Assembly: GCF_005239225.2 (NCBI RefSeq)
Contig: NC_133292.1
Location: 7,784,985-7,848,984, forward strand
Direction of reading: 5' to 3'
Source: Populus alba
Taxonomy: Eukaryota > Streptophyta > Magnoliopsida > Malpighiales > Salicaceae
Length of the DNA stretch: 64,000 nt
Shown: one piece after another, positions 33,991 through 46,821 of the stretch
How positions within the stretch are numbered: the stretch's first letter is position 1
How the letters are laid out: every line of letters starts with the position of its first letter
Notes under the pieces: generated by a model
Database searches by the model: none
What the model was told of the DNA's origin: nothing
The model's input: the letters and a program-made list of their open reading frames with translations, nothing else
Made by a program: the position numbers and the translations under genes

Positions 33991-35830
33991 CATGTTTGAC
34001 AATCAGAATTAAATATAAAAATAACAGTTTAAACAGCACTAAACAAGAAAACCCTTTAGATGATACTATAACCTTAAAGAACATTCTAATATCACAGGAA
34101 ACTCACCTCCATACTGAAGGCAGGCTTTTCTCTGCAAAAATAAGTTTCAAGGCATCTCGACCATTTTCAGCAGCTCTTTTTGACCTATCATTTCCACCTA
34201 ATTATGCACCTGAACCATATCATTTCGCAGACTATGAAGTTTTGTGTTTCTCAAAAGCATGATTTCCTAACACCATCCCTGCTACCACTTTACTTTCCTC
34301 GATATCCCACCAGCTATTGCAGATTAAGCAGCAGCTACACCTTCAGGGATACGAAGACCAGCTATACACCAGCATAAAATCCTGTAATGAAAATGCATCC
34401 AACACTACTTTATAAACCTTTCACAAAAACGAGGCTGCAATAATCTAAAGATTGATGGGCAGAGAAAGACTTTCGATTACCATTTCAATGACTGATGAAT
34501 CATTTCCAGCGAGCACTTCAATATCATAGTTCTGTGAATGTCCTATTTGAACAAAAAAGAAAACACAACTTACGCCTTCCAATTGTTCTAACATTTGCAC
34601 TACCTAGAACGATTCTTTTGCATCACATATATGTTATTTCAGCAATGCTTATCTCCCCAGACAAAATGGATCCCCGGAGATCCTTCAGTCTGATAACCAA
34701 CGCTTGAGTTTTTATCAGAACTCATATCAGTGAAGGGACTAATTTGGATATGGCATGACCAGAACATAGGGCCAGAGGTTCACGAGCTAAAAATGAAGTC
34801 GCAGCCTCTCAGAATTTTAAGCTGTGATCCAGCCAGTACATTATATCTCACACAAATAATTGTAACACAGTGACCCTGTATGGCTATAACCCATAACATG
34901 AGAAATCAATATTATGAAAGTTCAATAACCCGGCTCACATGATCGTCAATTGTTTCAGATTCTGGACAAGGCGGACAAAAACACTGTTCAGAAGATAACA
35001 CCATCATAGTCCACTGCCAAACCCCCTGCTTAAATGGAAAATTAGGTATTCTATCTGTGCCACTTACAAAACAATGGCAATCTTTCTCCTGATCACTAAA
35101 TTCAGTAAAGACTAGATAAAGTAGTATCCTTCAAAAAAATGTCTCTTTACTGACAGAGAAATGGAGATCACCATGATGACATATAAAACAAGCAAGCAAT
35201 CAGTCAATCACATAAGAAAATAAAAACATCCAATAACTTATTATTTGAATGGACACAGAATATAATGAACAAATATCAAATACGCAAAATATGATCCCAT
35301 TGCCTCTAACTTTCCCATTATTCATTGCAATCCAGAATTCCACATATCCTTAATGATCATTAAACACTTCTTTCTACAGAACCAGTTTCCAAAAGAAGTT
35401 AAATTGAGAACAGAAATAGAGTATAAACGTAGTTTCCATCAGTTGGGGGCTTCTCTGTTTGATGGTGTGACTCTTGCGATTCTCTTTTACATACAATAAA
35501 GAAGTGTAGTTTCGGCTAGAAAAATAGAAAAACTGTACACATGGGGAGAAAAACACGAAATCTGAGATAGAGAACAGCATTGGATGAGGTAGTGGAGGAA
35601 CTCTTGTGTGCCAAATGCAAAAGTTCTTTGCTTGAACTGTCCACCCCCCGCTCTGTTTCTCGGTTAACTCCGTTGCAATAGGCAGGGTTCAGTGAAAGCA
35701 GAGAGGCTCCTCTCTCAAGTCTCTGCCAAGAGCCCAGAACCCAACAGGGCTTCCTTTTACACAACCGATTAAAAATCGTTACTGCCCGTAAAAGTCCATG
35801 GCCTTATAAAATTGAAAACCAAGGCCCGCG
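33991..35830 (-). other. Possible transcribed locus of unknown type
   Basis: Less AT-rich than its surroundings, with several splice-like signals on the minus strand but no gene model that holds together. Seen: an open stretch at about 35125-34903 containing DCHCFVSGTDRIPNFPF and EQCFCPPCPES; an exon-like block at about 34540-34481 bounded by CAAATAG and GTAATCG that reads HSQNYDIEVLAGNDSS; a block near 34190-34110 ending at a GTGAG donor; and a long open frame at 35764-35516. Joining them leaves in-frame stops or mismatched phases. It could be a decayed multi-exon gene, a long non-coding RNA, or chance. I recognise no family. Confidence 0.25.
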
Positions 35831-36917
35831 CGATTTTTTTATATCAAGGCTTCTTTTCTTTCCTGATTCATTGGTTATATGACAGTTTAATATATGATCC
35901 AAACCAGAGGTTAGCTTTTTTTAATAATAAAAATAAATAAAGTATAGATATTGTTATATCGGATATAAAATCCAATCCAAACCTGAGCTTTATGTTCAGT
36001 AATAAAGTGTATTATTCGGATTATAAATATAAAAAGTAAGATATGAATGTAATGAAAACCAATATATTAATAAACATTGTCGTGTAAACTGATTCGTACA
36101 AAGCTAGTTTAGGCTAAATTAGAATCTATAGAATGCAAATACTTTCATTCAAGTATGGCTGACGTGGGATTAAATTATTATAATTGATTTCCACATATTT
36201 ATTGAAGATTTGAAAACGAAAGCAAATTACACCAAACTAATATTTCTTTGATATATCAGGACCTTTGCATTGGGTTTGGAATATGTAGTCACTGTAATGC
36301 TCGTGTTTTATCAATTTTTAATCAATTAGAAAAAAAAAAATCAAAGAGGGCAGATGAAGGTTACTGTATCATTGTAATGACATTTTGTTAGGTTGAAGCT
36401 ATCAAGTTGTCTTGTGCTACTCATAACCATTAATGAAGATAGTTTTTTCTGTTGCTAAGTCACTTTAATACCACATTGTTCAGTCATCAAAGTTAGAGCC
36501 TTGAGTTTTTCGAACATTTTAGAAGGGTCCAAAGATTCAGATAAGTTTTGGTTCGATTGACTTGTAGCAGCATCAGCACTTCACCTTCTCCGCAGATTAT
36601 TTCCTTGTCTGCAAGATTAACTCAAAATGTGGGGCCTTCACGGTTGGATTTGATACACGTTTCAAGCCTTCTTTTTTAAAAGCAACATTTCCCAAGCAAA
36701 GATGACAAGCCTTGATATATATATATATATATTCATGCTTGGTCTGAATGAAGGTTGCATCCAATTCGATCCTTTAGTAAGGTCATAAGGTTGCGTTTCT
36801 TGTGAGGTGGAGATACTTTCACCAAGAATTCGAAACCTTTCAAGTTGTTATTTAGGCAATAACATTTAATGATAAGCAAATTATATGAAGAAAGACAAAT
36901 AAATAACTCGTTTTCTA
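35831..36917. other. Intergenic region downstream of the XTH gene
   Basis: AT-rich, no gene recognised. A (TA)n run lies at about 36714-36731. The XTH 3' UTR occupies the right end. Confidence 0.45.
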
Positions 36918-38064
36918 TCAGTATTTAGGAAGAGAACATTCTTTTGGGAGGTTATTTTGGAATCTCTTGTTATCTTGACAGTAGTCGTAGATCATGTGGT
37001 GCAACCTGACCCACTTGAACCACCTTCTTTGTGTAGATGTTAAAGTGGTATATCTTTCCTTGTTCCACCAATTAGTAGAGCTTTCTGCCCTACAAAACCT
37101 TGGATTTCCATTCCAAGGACAAGCATCGATCTTATAATTCCTGAAGGAAGCTATGAAGGGACCCTTTGACCAATCAATTTTGTCTTTCCCACCTCGTGTT
37201 GCCCAGCTGTCGCCGTTCCAGAGGCTGGCTTTGATGCTCATTGGCTGCCACCTTGGATATGCTACTCCTTTGTCTGCATGGTTTCTGTAAAGTCTGATAG
37301 GAATCCAATCCACCATGAACCTGAAAGATGAGAAACGCCATGGATATAGTCCCTTAAGCTGTCTTTCTTAGACTTGCTAACAATTAGTTAAAATTGGCTT
37401 ACACAATTTGGTGAAGGTTCCACAAGACCGAATAAGTATGGAAGTTTTTTGTTGGATCAAACCAGAGATAAATCCTCTCTTCACGATCATCATTCCCATC
37501 AGCATAAACATTTGTTTGAAGAATATATGGTTGGCCACTCACATTTCCAAGGAATTCAAAATCTATCTCGTCACGTTTGGGTTGATCCGATGAGAGCTGC
37601 AATATTGTCATTCGCCAATACATTTGAGATATGCAACTGGACATATAAAAAGAAAATTAAAAATATATATATATATGTACTGATTCAATTTACTTACATA
37701 AAATGCCAAGACTGTGCCTGCTGAATGACCTGGTACTAATTTTATTTGCATATCGATCTGCCCGAACAAGAACATCTGGTTCGAAGCAAAACCAGATCCT
37801 AAAAGAACAGTAGTAATAAGATAAATGAGCAACAAGACATTTTTCAAGTTAGTTTTTGTAGATTTTGTAACTCATACCAGATTCTTGGTCTAGTTTCAAG
37901 CTTCTTGTCCTGCCATCAGCAGTGGTGTATACATGGCTCGGAGACCATGCTACAGAGAAGTCCTTGTTGAAATCTCCGGTTGAAATAACAGAGGAAAATG
38001 ATACTTGAAAAGTATTTGTGATGAGAAGTCCGATGAAGACTACGAATTTGAAAATAGTGGACAT
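36918..38064 (-). CDS. XTH: Xyloglucan endotransglucosylase/hydrolase (GH16)
   Basis: This family cuts and rejoins xyloglucan chains in the cell wall. Exons in transcription order: 38064-37878, 37798-37698, 37596-37403 and 37320-36918, GT-AG, giving 294 aa, normal for the family. Signal peptide about 1-25 ([19 protein letters not shown]). Exon 3 holds the catalytic motif DEIDFEFLG at residues 105-113, with nucleophile Glu106 and acid/base Glu110, and the conserved N-glycosylation site NVS at 114-116. Exon 4 has [23 protein letters not shown] and a C-terminal XET_C region with four cysteines (ACPW, RFC, DYC, KEC). I chose the ATG at 38064 rather than the in-frame one at 38166 because it starts the signal peptide and follows the TATA box. 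Whether it is mainly transferase or hydrolase cannot be read here. Confidence 0.95.
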
Positions 38065-38124
38065 TGTTTTGGCGAAGATGGCAAGAGGAGGAAATGTAGT
38101 GAAACAGGGAAATGCTTGATATGC

Positions 38125-38132
38125 TATATATA
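38125..38132 (-). promoter_or_regulatory. TATA box of the XTH gene
   Basis: TATATATA lies about 60 bases upstream of the chosen ATG on the minus strand. Confidence 0.5.
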
Positions 38133-38139
38133 GGTATTG

Positions 38140-41100
38140 CATGAGAAGGAAATGAATAGGAAGCAATAAGGTTGTTGTTTAAGAAAGAATATCTTTAGAG
38201 AGAAGCAAAGGAATTTTATGTTGCTAGCATCTTAATGGATATAACTTGCAGAGTTAGTTAGATACGTATTAGAATGTTATAAACAGATCGATTAAAGCTC
38301 AACAAATGACTTAAGATTTCCAGTTTATTACATGGGTAATCATTCATTTTCAGGTCCAATGAACTACCTTGTCGGTCCTTACATATGACTTCATGAATGC
38401 CTCATGACAGTGTATATCAAGAATGTTCCGTCCATTAGGAGTTCCAGCATTTGAGTAAAAGAGGTGTCTCGACAATGTTATAACCAAATAATTATGTTGT
38501 GTATAATGTCTGCTTACTTTCCACAAATCAGGTAACAGGTGTGGAAGCGCAGAGATGGTGATAGACTCGGAGTTTTTTCATGATAAAGAATACCTAGCTT
38601 TGGGCATGCCTCAGGCTTTCTCAATTAAGAGCCTTTTTCGGGTAGGTTAGCTGAATGCTTCGGAAAGTGAAAAACTAGCTAGACCGGAGCTGGTTTCTTT
38701 TCTTTAGGGCTATTATATTTTTAGGATAGCTTGGTGTTTAAACCTTCCCTTGTAACTCGTTGAAGGACTCTTTTTTATTCTCTCTCTCCACCTTAGGGCT
38801 ATATATGTAACTATCGAGTTGATTTCATGCTTTCAATTCAGGCATCCCTTTAAACATTGCATAACTGAACCTTTTTTCCATAATTTTAACGATTTTTTTG
38901 CAGAAAAATGACGTTTTGCGCAGAAAAAGGCATCGTGTTGTTTACTCAGATAAATAATGTTTAATAACAGTAGTCTTGTATAGTTGGCAAATTAACCGTG
39001 CTACAGGCAGAATAAACAAGTGGCGTCTCTTTCTGGTTTCTAATACACAGTATAATCATTGTGCTTATTACAATCTGTTAGGATAATGGCATGGAGTATC
39101 TTCAACACAAAGCCTAACTAAAGTAAAGTAAAGAACATCCATGCATGTCATCATTGTCTTTACACCGTCAACATTGAATTCAGCAGTTAAAATTCTGGGC
39201 TGGCTGCTTCAGATCTTCATGCAAAGAGAATATTTTGTAATAATAAACGGGATGCTTTATCAATCAGCTGACTGTGGCTTTAAACCAACTTCAAATCATT
39301 CCATGCGCACTGATTATATTTTATTTACTGGGAAATTAGTATCCTACAAGTACAGGGGTAGAGAGAGTACCTAACAGTAACAAAAGCTGTTTGCTTTAGC
39401 CAATGTGCATCATAAAAGACTGATGCAAAAGTCCAAGAACGCTGCAATGCAAATCTCTCCTCCAAATTAGGGATAAGGAAACATGACTGGTCATGTTCTA
39501 TATTTCACCATTAATTTTAACGCATTCTTTTCCATGATTCCCAATGACTTGCTTAGGAAAGGAAAGTAGTTTTCCAAATTGGATCTGACCCGCTGCTACT
39601 ATAACAAAATTTTCAAGGCACACGACTAGGAGGAAAATCTTGAATTTTTTATCCATATTAGCCAAGCAAATTGTTCCCATCGTTGAAATAAGCTAGATTC
39701 TGAGTTTCTATCTTTCCAAGAATACCTGGGATAGGTCATCATCGGGTATTTTCTCTTTGCCTTGTAGTTGTAAACCGAGTTTTTCCTTCGGATATTAAAT
39801 GGCTGTGTTAGAATGGGACAAGATCTAGAACTGTGCTTTTAAGTCTCTCTGGTAAATATAATGGCAACTGGCAGGGAAATATTTCTTGCAAAATTATGAG
39901 TTCTTTATATTACAGGGAAAGATTTTCACTCGCGTAACCATTTTAAGCGCATTGACCAAGCTTTATGAGAAATTGAATCCAGATGCCGATATTGCTATGT
40001 GTTTTGTTGTTGATGCCCTGAAGCCTTGTACTAAAACTGAATACTTTCTTTGAACACTCATTCTTATTATATGATGATAAGAGGAATTCCGGAAGTGATG
40101 TCGTCTCTGCACTGGAAGTTTTGGACATTTGGTCTTTTCTTATTTAGGCTATGAGCAACGACGAATGCCCGCTCTTGACAAACTTCTTCCTGAGAAGAAT
40201 TCTCAAAGCGGCTTGTTTCTCCTGACCAAGATCAGGCCTGAACCCTAATGTGAGTACCACCAAACATCCACCTTTTTTTGTTACCTGAATTGTTTTCACA
40301 TAGTTAATCTCTTTTAAGAAACTCCCCTGCTTTATAGCAAGTCAAGATTTCCCATATCCCACCAATCAAAGACCGTGGATGGACGCCAGTAATAACACGA
40401 AAGGAAACGAAGAGAAAAACAAGTAAAATCCAGAAAAGGAAAATTACCAGATGAGTCCAATTCAATAGGAGCAATGTACATGAAACAAGCAACATAGGAA
40501 AAGACTTGAACAAACACAAACATGCATGTATCAAACAAAACCGATTAATCTTAAAAATTCTAAACCTAAAAGGAAGGGTAAGGAGGATTGTGGACAGACT
40601 TGAGAGCACATGTAGAACACCAGCTGCTCATGAGGCCATAAAAAACAAGTCATAATCAAATCCAATCTGAAGAATCTTGTAGATCTTTGTCAAACACAAT
40701 CAAAGCAATGGTCATGGTTATGAAGCATTGATCATCCAACACTATCTCTCACTGTCCCGCCAGAACTACTTTGTCCATTGCTTTCTAACCCTTTCTTCAC
40801 TTCCACAAGGTCAGAATCTTGTGGTCTTTATCAAACTCAACCGGCCTATCTCGTGGAGCGGCCCTCTCAGAAGTTCCGGTGAAGGATCTGTCGGGCTTCA
40901 ACCGATTAGTTTTCGAGATACTTTTTTCACTGCTCAGCATCAACATCGTAATTTCTTATGTCAGTATAGAGTTGGAAACTAGTTTCGTGATGTAAATAGG
41001 TTATTTTCATATACATTAAGCAAAAGAAGGTCCTCCTACCTCTGAATCTCTGATTTGCTAAAGTAATTCTCTTTCCTTCTATTTTTCTAACCCCACCATC

Positions 41101-42560
41101 TCTTTCATTTTCTCTTCACCATCGACAACAACTACACGTGTTTGTTTAATATCTCGCTGCCTTACAGACTTTCTTTGCATACTTATTAGGTTCCCATTCG
41201 TATTCAAATCAAATTCAAACCCCACCATTTTTTTTTATTTTTGATGTTTTAGACGACAAAATGTCTATGACTGAAATCATTCAACAAGAACCGTTTAAGA
41301 AAGAATGTCGATTTCTGTCTTCTTAAAAGGTTTTATTAGAGTAAGAAAGAAATGATCTTGATAGATACAGAAAGGAGTTGGCTAGATGTTATTTCGTTTC
41401 AATACGAGAAGAGATGCTGAGCAGGAAAAGTGACATCAGGTCACTGAAATTCAACATCCAAGGCAACAATTTCACTCAAATAAGTTCCAGGACTTGCTAT
41501 TGACGTACTGTTCATGTCATTCCTTGATATTTATCTTTTGCCCTTCATGCGGAAGAATGATCTTCTTGTTGTATTTGAGCTCTGTGTCTTGGCATGCTAC
41601 AAGTGTCGAAGTCGGCGAATGCTTGAAACCCAGACTTTTAAAATGATTTTAAACATACTGTACTTAAACTACAGAGGATTGAATTTTATTTCACATGGTT
41701 TCAAACATACTGTAATTAAACTGATAAAAACAAAAAACTATATTGGCCGAGTCCAACTAAAATAAATCGCTTGATTCATCTTTCTTTTGTATGATCCTAA
41801 ATTAAACTAATACAATATAATTTCCTAAAAACAAATATTGTGAAAAAACGAGTTGGAACATAAATGCCAATATAATTTAGCGGACGGAGTTTTTTGTACC
41901 CGTACTGGAACATATTTGTCGCCGCTTGTGGAGAAGGAAGCGGAGTTTCCTATCCGTGAAGCACAAGGTCTCGTTACTTTTGTTGCTATCAATTTATAGT
42001 GTGTTTTCGTTCCTATAGTTTTACTAATATTTCACTTCGAATCCTATTTTTAAAAACATTTCAATATCAGCCTCGAGTTTCCAATCTAATTATGGCCTCC
42101 TACTAGTTTTTTATATATATATAGGAAAGGTCTAATAGAGCACCTACAAAGACAACGAGCAGAGGAATTAAAATATTAATTACCATAAACCCATTACTAA
42201 CTGCGATTACTCTATAAAAGTCTATGAAAATCTATAAAGAAATTGTAAGAGTAATAATAAAAGGGCCCCTCTATAAATTCTCATTAGGGAAAAAATAGAA
42301 AGAGACCATATTCAAATATTTTGAAGATTTTATGAGGTTGAAATAGAAAAGTAAGAAACAAAACTGTCCTCCATTAGAACATATTTTACAATATATAGAC
42401 CCAAATGCAGTTGACCCTCACCCCACGATCACCGAGCTATTAGATCCCACCTGTTCCTTACCTGTAACTATTAGTTTTTTTTTAATAAATCTCACAAGAT
42501 GAAATAAACTATTAGTAAGAGAGAAGAGACGTAACAAAGCTCATAGCTTTTATACCTTTT
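38140..42560. other. Long intergenic region without a clear gene
   Basis: I find no recognisable coding exon in this 4.4-kb stretch. The most gene-like small frame is at 39653-39498 on the minus strand (52 codons from MDKKFKIFLLVV), with a hydrophobic start like a signal peptide; it is unsupported otherwise. The frames at 40304-40609 (minus) and 40728-40982 (plus) show no family. Composition is mixed rather than strongly AT-rich, so unrecognised transcripts or old gene relics are possible. Confidence 0.35.
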
Positions 42561-43693
42561 CATTTTAATCCACACCACCCATAACTCTCTTGCTCTCAGT
42601 CTCCATTTCCAGGTACTTCATTTCTTAGCCTTAACTCTCTCTTTTTTATGTTATTTTATTTTTATTCGCCAGTACATAATTCGCAAGTAGCTTTGCACTG
42701 TTTTTGTTTCTAATCTTGCAGAATTTTTTTTTGCATTTGTAAACGTTAAGTGTTTTTGGAAGATGGGTTTTCAGTTTGAATGTTAATGGCTAGATTTTGG
42801 TTGTTTTTGTTGGTTTTAAGTGGGTTTTTCATGTTCAAGGGATTAGGTGCTGACTTTGTTTGTGGGTTTCATTTTTTCTGGTTAGGGTTTTCTAAGGGCT
42901 TTCACTTGCTGAAATTAGTTTGGCTTTGGTTAGTGATGCATTTAATTTAATAAATCAGTAGCGAAGTAAAGAAATCTGTGTTACAACAACTTGTTTTTAT
43001 GAAATAATCGGCTTGGGATTTAAACTAACAACAAACCATCAAGCATTAGCTTGGTTAATTTGAAATCAATTGAATTGCTGGTGTCGAGTGTTTTAAAGAT
43101 GGAAATTGAAGAGAGCTTGCTTGGCTGCTTGTCACGGAGCATTGGTTTTCAGATTGTCTTTGACATCTGAAGTAGTTTAGTGACGAGGCTAACTTGAAAA
43201 TGGTGCCCATCAATAAAGTTTTCCACTTTTTTGTGTCTGATTGAAGAAGCTATAAAAATGGATGTTGAAGCAGAGGAATAGGCTCAGTTTAGCACGTGTC
43301 TTAACTTTTCTGGTCTTGGCATGGAAAATGGTTGACTAAACAAAGAATTGTGAACTTTGTTTCTTGTTTCCTATAGTTTTTCTTCTTCTTCTAACATTAA
43401 TAGTAGATTAAAACAGAGTATAGTAGCTCTTATGGGTTGGGTTCCGTAACCAAAATAATTTTCTTGGGGTTTTGAAGATTTGATTGATTGAGAGTTCAAA
43501 TTAAAGTAGGTCAAAACTTCACTATAATTATATTTAATTGTGAATTGAAAAAGAAAAAAAAAAAAGAACAAGCAGCAAGAGCACTGGTAGATTAATTTCT
43601 TATAGTTATCTAGTTGGTTTTATTGGATTGCGGCTGGTTTCTGACACCCTATATGTATAGGGAGGAGATTAGAGCCGTGAATTGGAGTGGATC
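42561..43693 (+). promoter_or_regulatory. 5' UTR with a probable leader intron of the acidic protein gene
   Basis: A pyrimidine-rich leader (CTCTCTTGCTCTCAGTCTCC) ends in TTCCAG|GTACTTC at about 42612. A T-rich intron follows, up to the acceptor ATATGTATAG at 43651-43660. The second leader segment then has 33 bases before the ATG at 43694. Long leader introns are common in plant housekeeping genes. Confidence 0.5.
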
Positions 43694-45388
43694 ATGATCA
43701 AGCGGTCACCACGTAGAAACCCCAGATCCAAAGGCATCAAGTTAAAACATGGTCTTCAGATTTGTTTGTTGCTTGGTGTCTGCTTCTGGTTGATCTACCA
43801 AGTCAAGCATTCCCATGACAAGAAGAAGGAGCTTGATGAGAAAGATGCAAATCTCTCTCTCAGTGCACATGCTTATGATGAGCTTCCAAAACTTGGGAGG
43901 AAAGACCTCCATCCTGATTTGCAAGGCAAGACCAGGAGTGAGAAACCCGAGGAAGAAGAGGAAGAAGACACTGGAGTAGACGAGGAAGTAAATAGGAAGG
44001 AAGAAAGGGGGCATGAAAAAGAGAAAGAAGAAGAAACCAAGCATGAAGAAGAAGAGGGGGGGACTAAGGATGAAGAGGTGGAAAGAGAAGAACATATTCA
44101 TGAAGAAGAAGAGAGAGAAGGAGAAGGAACTAATCATTTAGACAAAGAAAGAGAAGAAGAAATCAGGCATGACGAAGAGGAGCAAACTGAAGAAGCAGAG
44201 AGTGAAGAAACCGAAGACAAGGGCAGACAAGGTGGAGATGATGAAGTAGATGAACATGATCAAGAGAAAATAGAAGGAGAAGCTGACCGTGATGAGGAAT
44301 TTATGGATGAAGAGAAAGAGAGAGAGGATGAAGGTGAGGAAACAGAAAGTCAAGGTAATGAAGGTGAAGATAATGAAGGCGAGGAAAAGGAAAGTCAAGG
44401 TAATGAAGATGAGGACAGGGAAGTTCAAGCAGATAATGAAACTCAATCAGAAGATCAGGATCATGATGAAGGAGGTAAGAACTCCCATGAGGCCCGAGAG
44501 GAACATTACAAGGCAGACGATGCTTCCAGTGCAGTGACTCATGACACCCAAATTATAAGCACTGAACCAGAGAAAGAAGGTTTGGAGAAATCAAATGAGA
44601 ACTTGGCAGCAAATGATTTGCAACAAGATAAGTATTCCATTAGTGGTAACCCCCTGGATGTTAATGAGGATAAAATTAACTCAACATCTCAGCTGGAACA
44701 AGCTGAAAATGGCCATCCTTTGAATGCAACAACTGATGAAAAGCAAAATGACGAGACCACTCTGACCAAATCTGAGGATGAGTCACCTAACAACACAACG
44801 GTTACAGTGCTGTCCAATGATCAATTAGTACCAAGCAATAAGTCAATGGAAGTGAGTTCAGAAGCAGGCGATAACCAGGCTGGTGCAAACCTTGAAGTTT
44901 CTGGTTCATCCCAGCAGAATGGAACGTGGAATGCCTCGGACTCAAATCAAATTCAAAATGCAACTATTGATGGTCGAGTTACTGGAGATGTAACCAACAT
45001 TCAAACCACTCAATTGGAACAGGTTAATAATGACATGGTTTACAGTAGCATTGACTCAAACTCTTCTAGTAATTCGGATTCTGGTGTATCAGATAAGATC
45101 ATTAAGCCTGAATTAACAGTTGCAGAAGATGTGAATTCTGGGTTGTCTTCCAGAACAAATGAGTCTACAGAAGCTACTCATGATGAGAGCCCAGACATCA
45201 AAAATGAATCAGGTGGAACAGATGAAAACACCAATTCTTCTAATATGAACGAGGCTGAAGATGCAATCCTGCATGACCCTATTGATTCTTCAATTGGCCA
45301 AGATGAGAGAGAGGCTCGCATAGATCTAGGTACACTGCCAGAGACTGGTACAGGAGGGGTTAACAGTGGAAATGCTGCAGAAGAATGA
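43694..45388 (+). CDS. Highly acidic single-pass membrane protein, function unknown
   Basis: Single coding exon of 564 aa. The first ATG is at 43694 (MIKRSPRRNPRSKGIK); the frame is open upstream but has no ATG there. The N-terminus is basic, followed by one membrane segment at about residues 21-37 (LQICLLLGVCFWLIYQV), so it is probably a type II signal-anchored protein. Residues about 70-260 are extremely rich in Glu/Asp with Lys and Arg, likely disordered or single-helix. The rest is Ser/Thr/Asn-rich with many N-x-S/T sequons (NAT, NNTT, NGT, NAS, NES) and ends with LGTLPETGTGG near the C-terminus. Similar uncharacterised plant proteins share the basic start, the anchor and this tail. Sequons fit a lumenal C-terminal side. 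Function is not known to me. Confidence 0.85.
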   Translation: MIKRSPRRNPRSKGIKLKHGLQICLLLGVCFWLIYQVKHSHDKKKELDEKDANLSLSAHAYDELPKLGRKDLHPDLQGKTRSEKPEEEEEEDTGVDEEVNRKEERGHEKEKEEETKHEEEEGGTKDEEVEREEHIHEEEEREGEGTNHLDKEREEEIRHDEEEQTEEAESEETEDKGRQGGDDEVDEHDQEKIEGEADRDEEFMDEEKEREDEGEETESQGNEGEDNEGEEKESQGNEDEDREVQADNETQSEDQDHDEGGKNSHEAREEHYKADDASSAVTHDTQIISTEPEKEGLEKSNENLAANDLQQDKYSISGNPLDVNEDKINSTSQLEQAENGHPLNATTDEKQNDETTLTKSEDESPNNTTVTVLSNDQLVPSNKSMEVSSEAGDNQAGANLEVSGSSQQNGTWNASDSNQIQNATIDGRVTGDVTNIQTTQLEQVNNDMVYSSIDSNSSSNSDSGVSDKIIKPELTVAEDVNSGLSSRTNESTEATHDESPDIKNESGGTDENTNSSNMNEAEDAILHDPIDSSIGQDEREARIDLGTLPETGTGGVNSGNAAEE

Positions 45389-46821
45389 GATTCTTATCAA
45401 ATGCTCCTGTGCATGTGAGTGATGTAAAGTTTTAGTTACCTTTTCACTCTGTTTCGATACACGCATGGAGTGTTCTAGTATGTTTCCATTTGGCCATGAA
45501 ACATTTATCAGTGTTTAGAGAGTACAGCTTTAGATTCTCAAGCAACAGTAAAATATAGGCGGGTTGCAATTGCGGATGGGTTTAATTGTATAATTTATAT
45601 CAGCTTACGATGTGATGCTTTTTTTTTTAATCCTTTGAGGTCTTCATTAAGCTTTTCTCTTTAGATCTTTACCTAATGTATGGAGGGTTTGGTGATTTGA
45701 GTTGGGACCAAAATCAGACTGTTCTAGTGAAAGTAATGTTTTATTCTGAAGGACTTTCTACCTGAATTATCTGTTCCATTCCTTTAAGCTGACAGGCAAC
45801 TATTATTGTTTATGGAAACAGCAAGATGGAGAGGTTGAGAGCGATTGAAGGGTCTTCTTTAAATTGTAACATGACCAGGTCTTATACTTTAAAGTTCACA
45901 GTGAAAGGGATTGAACAGATATGCAACTTTTAGAAGGGAACTCTTTTAAATCTTTCTATCAAATCATCCACCAGTCATTTCTCCTTTTTAAGCAGGAAGC
46001 TTGGTATATTTTCAGGGCATTGACAAGCTCCTGTACTGTGCAATGCAATTCTTTACTTTCCCAGCAGTAGACTTGGCTTTCTAAGGAACCAAGTTGACTT
46101 TTCCGATGGGTTTCTTTTTCTGATGGTAAACCAACATAGGGACAGCATTGACGGGGTGTTGGCGTCTTTAGAGTCCAGCCACGGAAACAAAATTCGGTAT
46201 CTAGACGTCATACACGTCATCACATTTTCTGAACGATCAAACTTTTGGGATGATGGAAGGAATTCATATACCCGGTACGTGTGTTTCAAGATGATATAAT
46301 TTAGAAACAAGACTTGGGATTTTTTGTTTTCTTCTTCTTTTTACTTGTAGAGGGTGGGTTCTTTAAACTAGCAAAGAATAATTATGAAAATCTCGTTTCT
46401 TTCTCCGTTCTAAACTATTCTTGACAGCCAGTCAGGTTGGGTCACGAATATTCTAGATTTCTAGTAACTGACACCGCAGGACAAAAGAAAAACAACTGGA
46501 ATTCGAATCATTGCCGCCTGAGACTGGTTGGTGCAAGCGGGATGCTTTGTTATGCCCACCAACATTGGATTCTCAAGCCAAGGTCTCTCATGATGCAACC
46601 ATAAACTATCTACTAAACGATAAGAAGGCACATAGCACAAGAAAATAAAATTAAAAGAATAGAGCCACGCCTTGTCATTCCTCTCTGTACAAAAAAATAA
46701 TAATGCATCGCATACAGCTAATAAACTGCTATTAGTCATCTAATCAGCAAAAAGAATCCAATACCGAACCAACTCATCTAACGCCCCTCAAACGACAGAT
46801 CAATCCTCATCCACACAAACA
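45389..46821. other. 3' flanks of the acidic protein and DUF1005 genes
   Basis: Convergent 3' regions of the two neighbours. Open frames on the minus strand at 46053-46310 and 46461-46739 have no recognisable content. No other feature seen. Confidence 0.45.

Noticed and set aside
40304..40609. 101-codon hydrophobic frame on the minus strand
   Set aside because: Composition follows local T-rich sequence; no family, promoter or splice signals seen.
43682..43693. Four extra codons before the acidic protein's start
   Set aside because: The frame opens with TTG, not ATG; the first ATG is at 43694 and matches the expected basic N-terminus.
43742..44446. Two Phe-rich open frames of 131 and 102 codons on the minus strand
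   Set aside because: They are the antisense reading of the GAA/GAG-rich coding region of the acidic protein.
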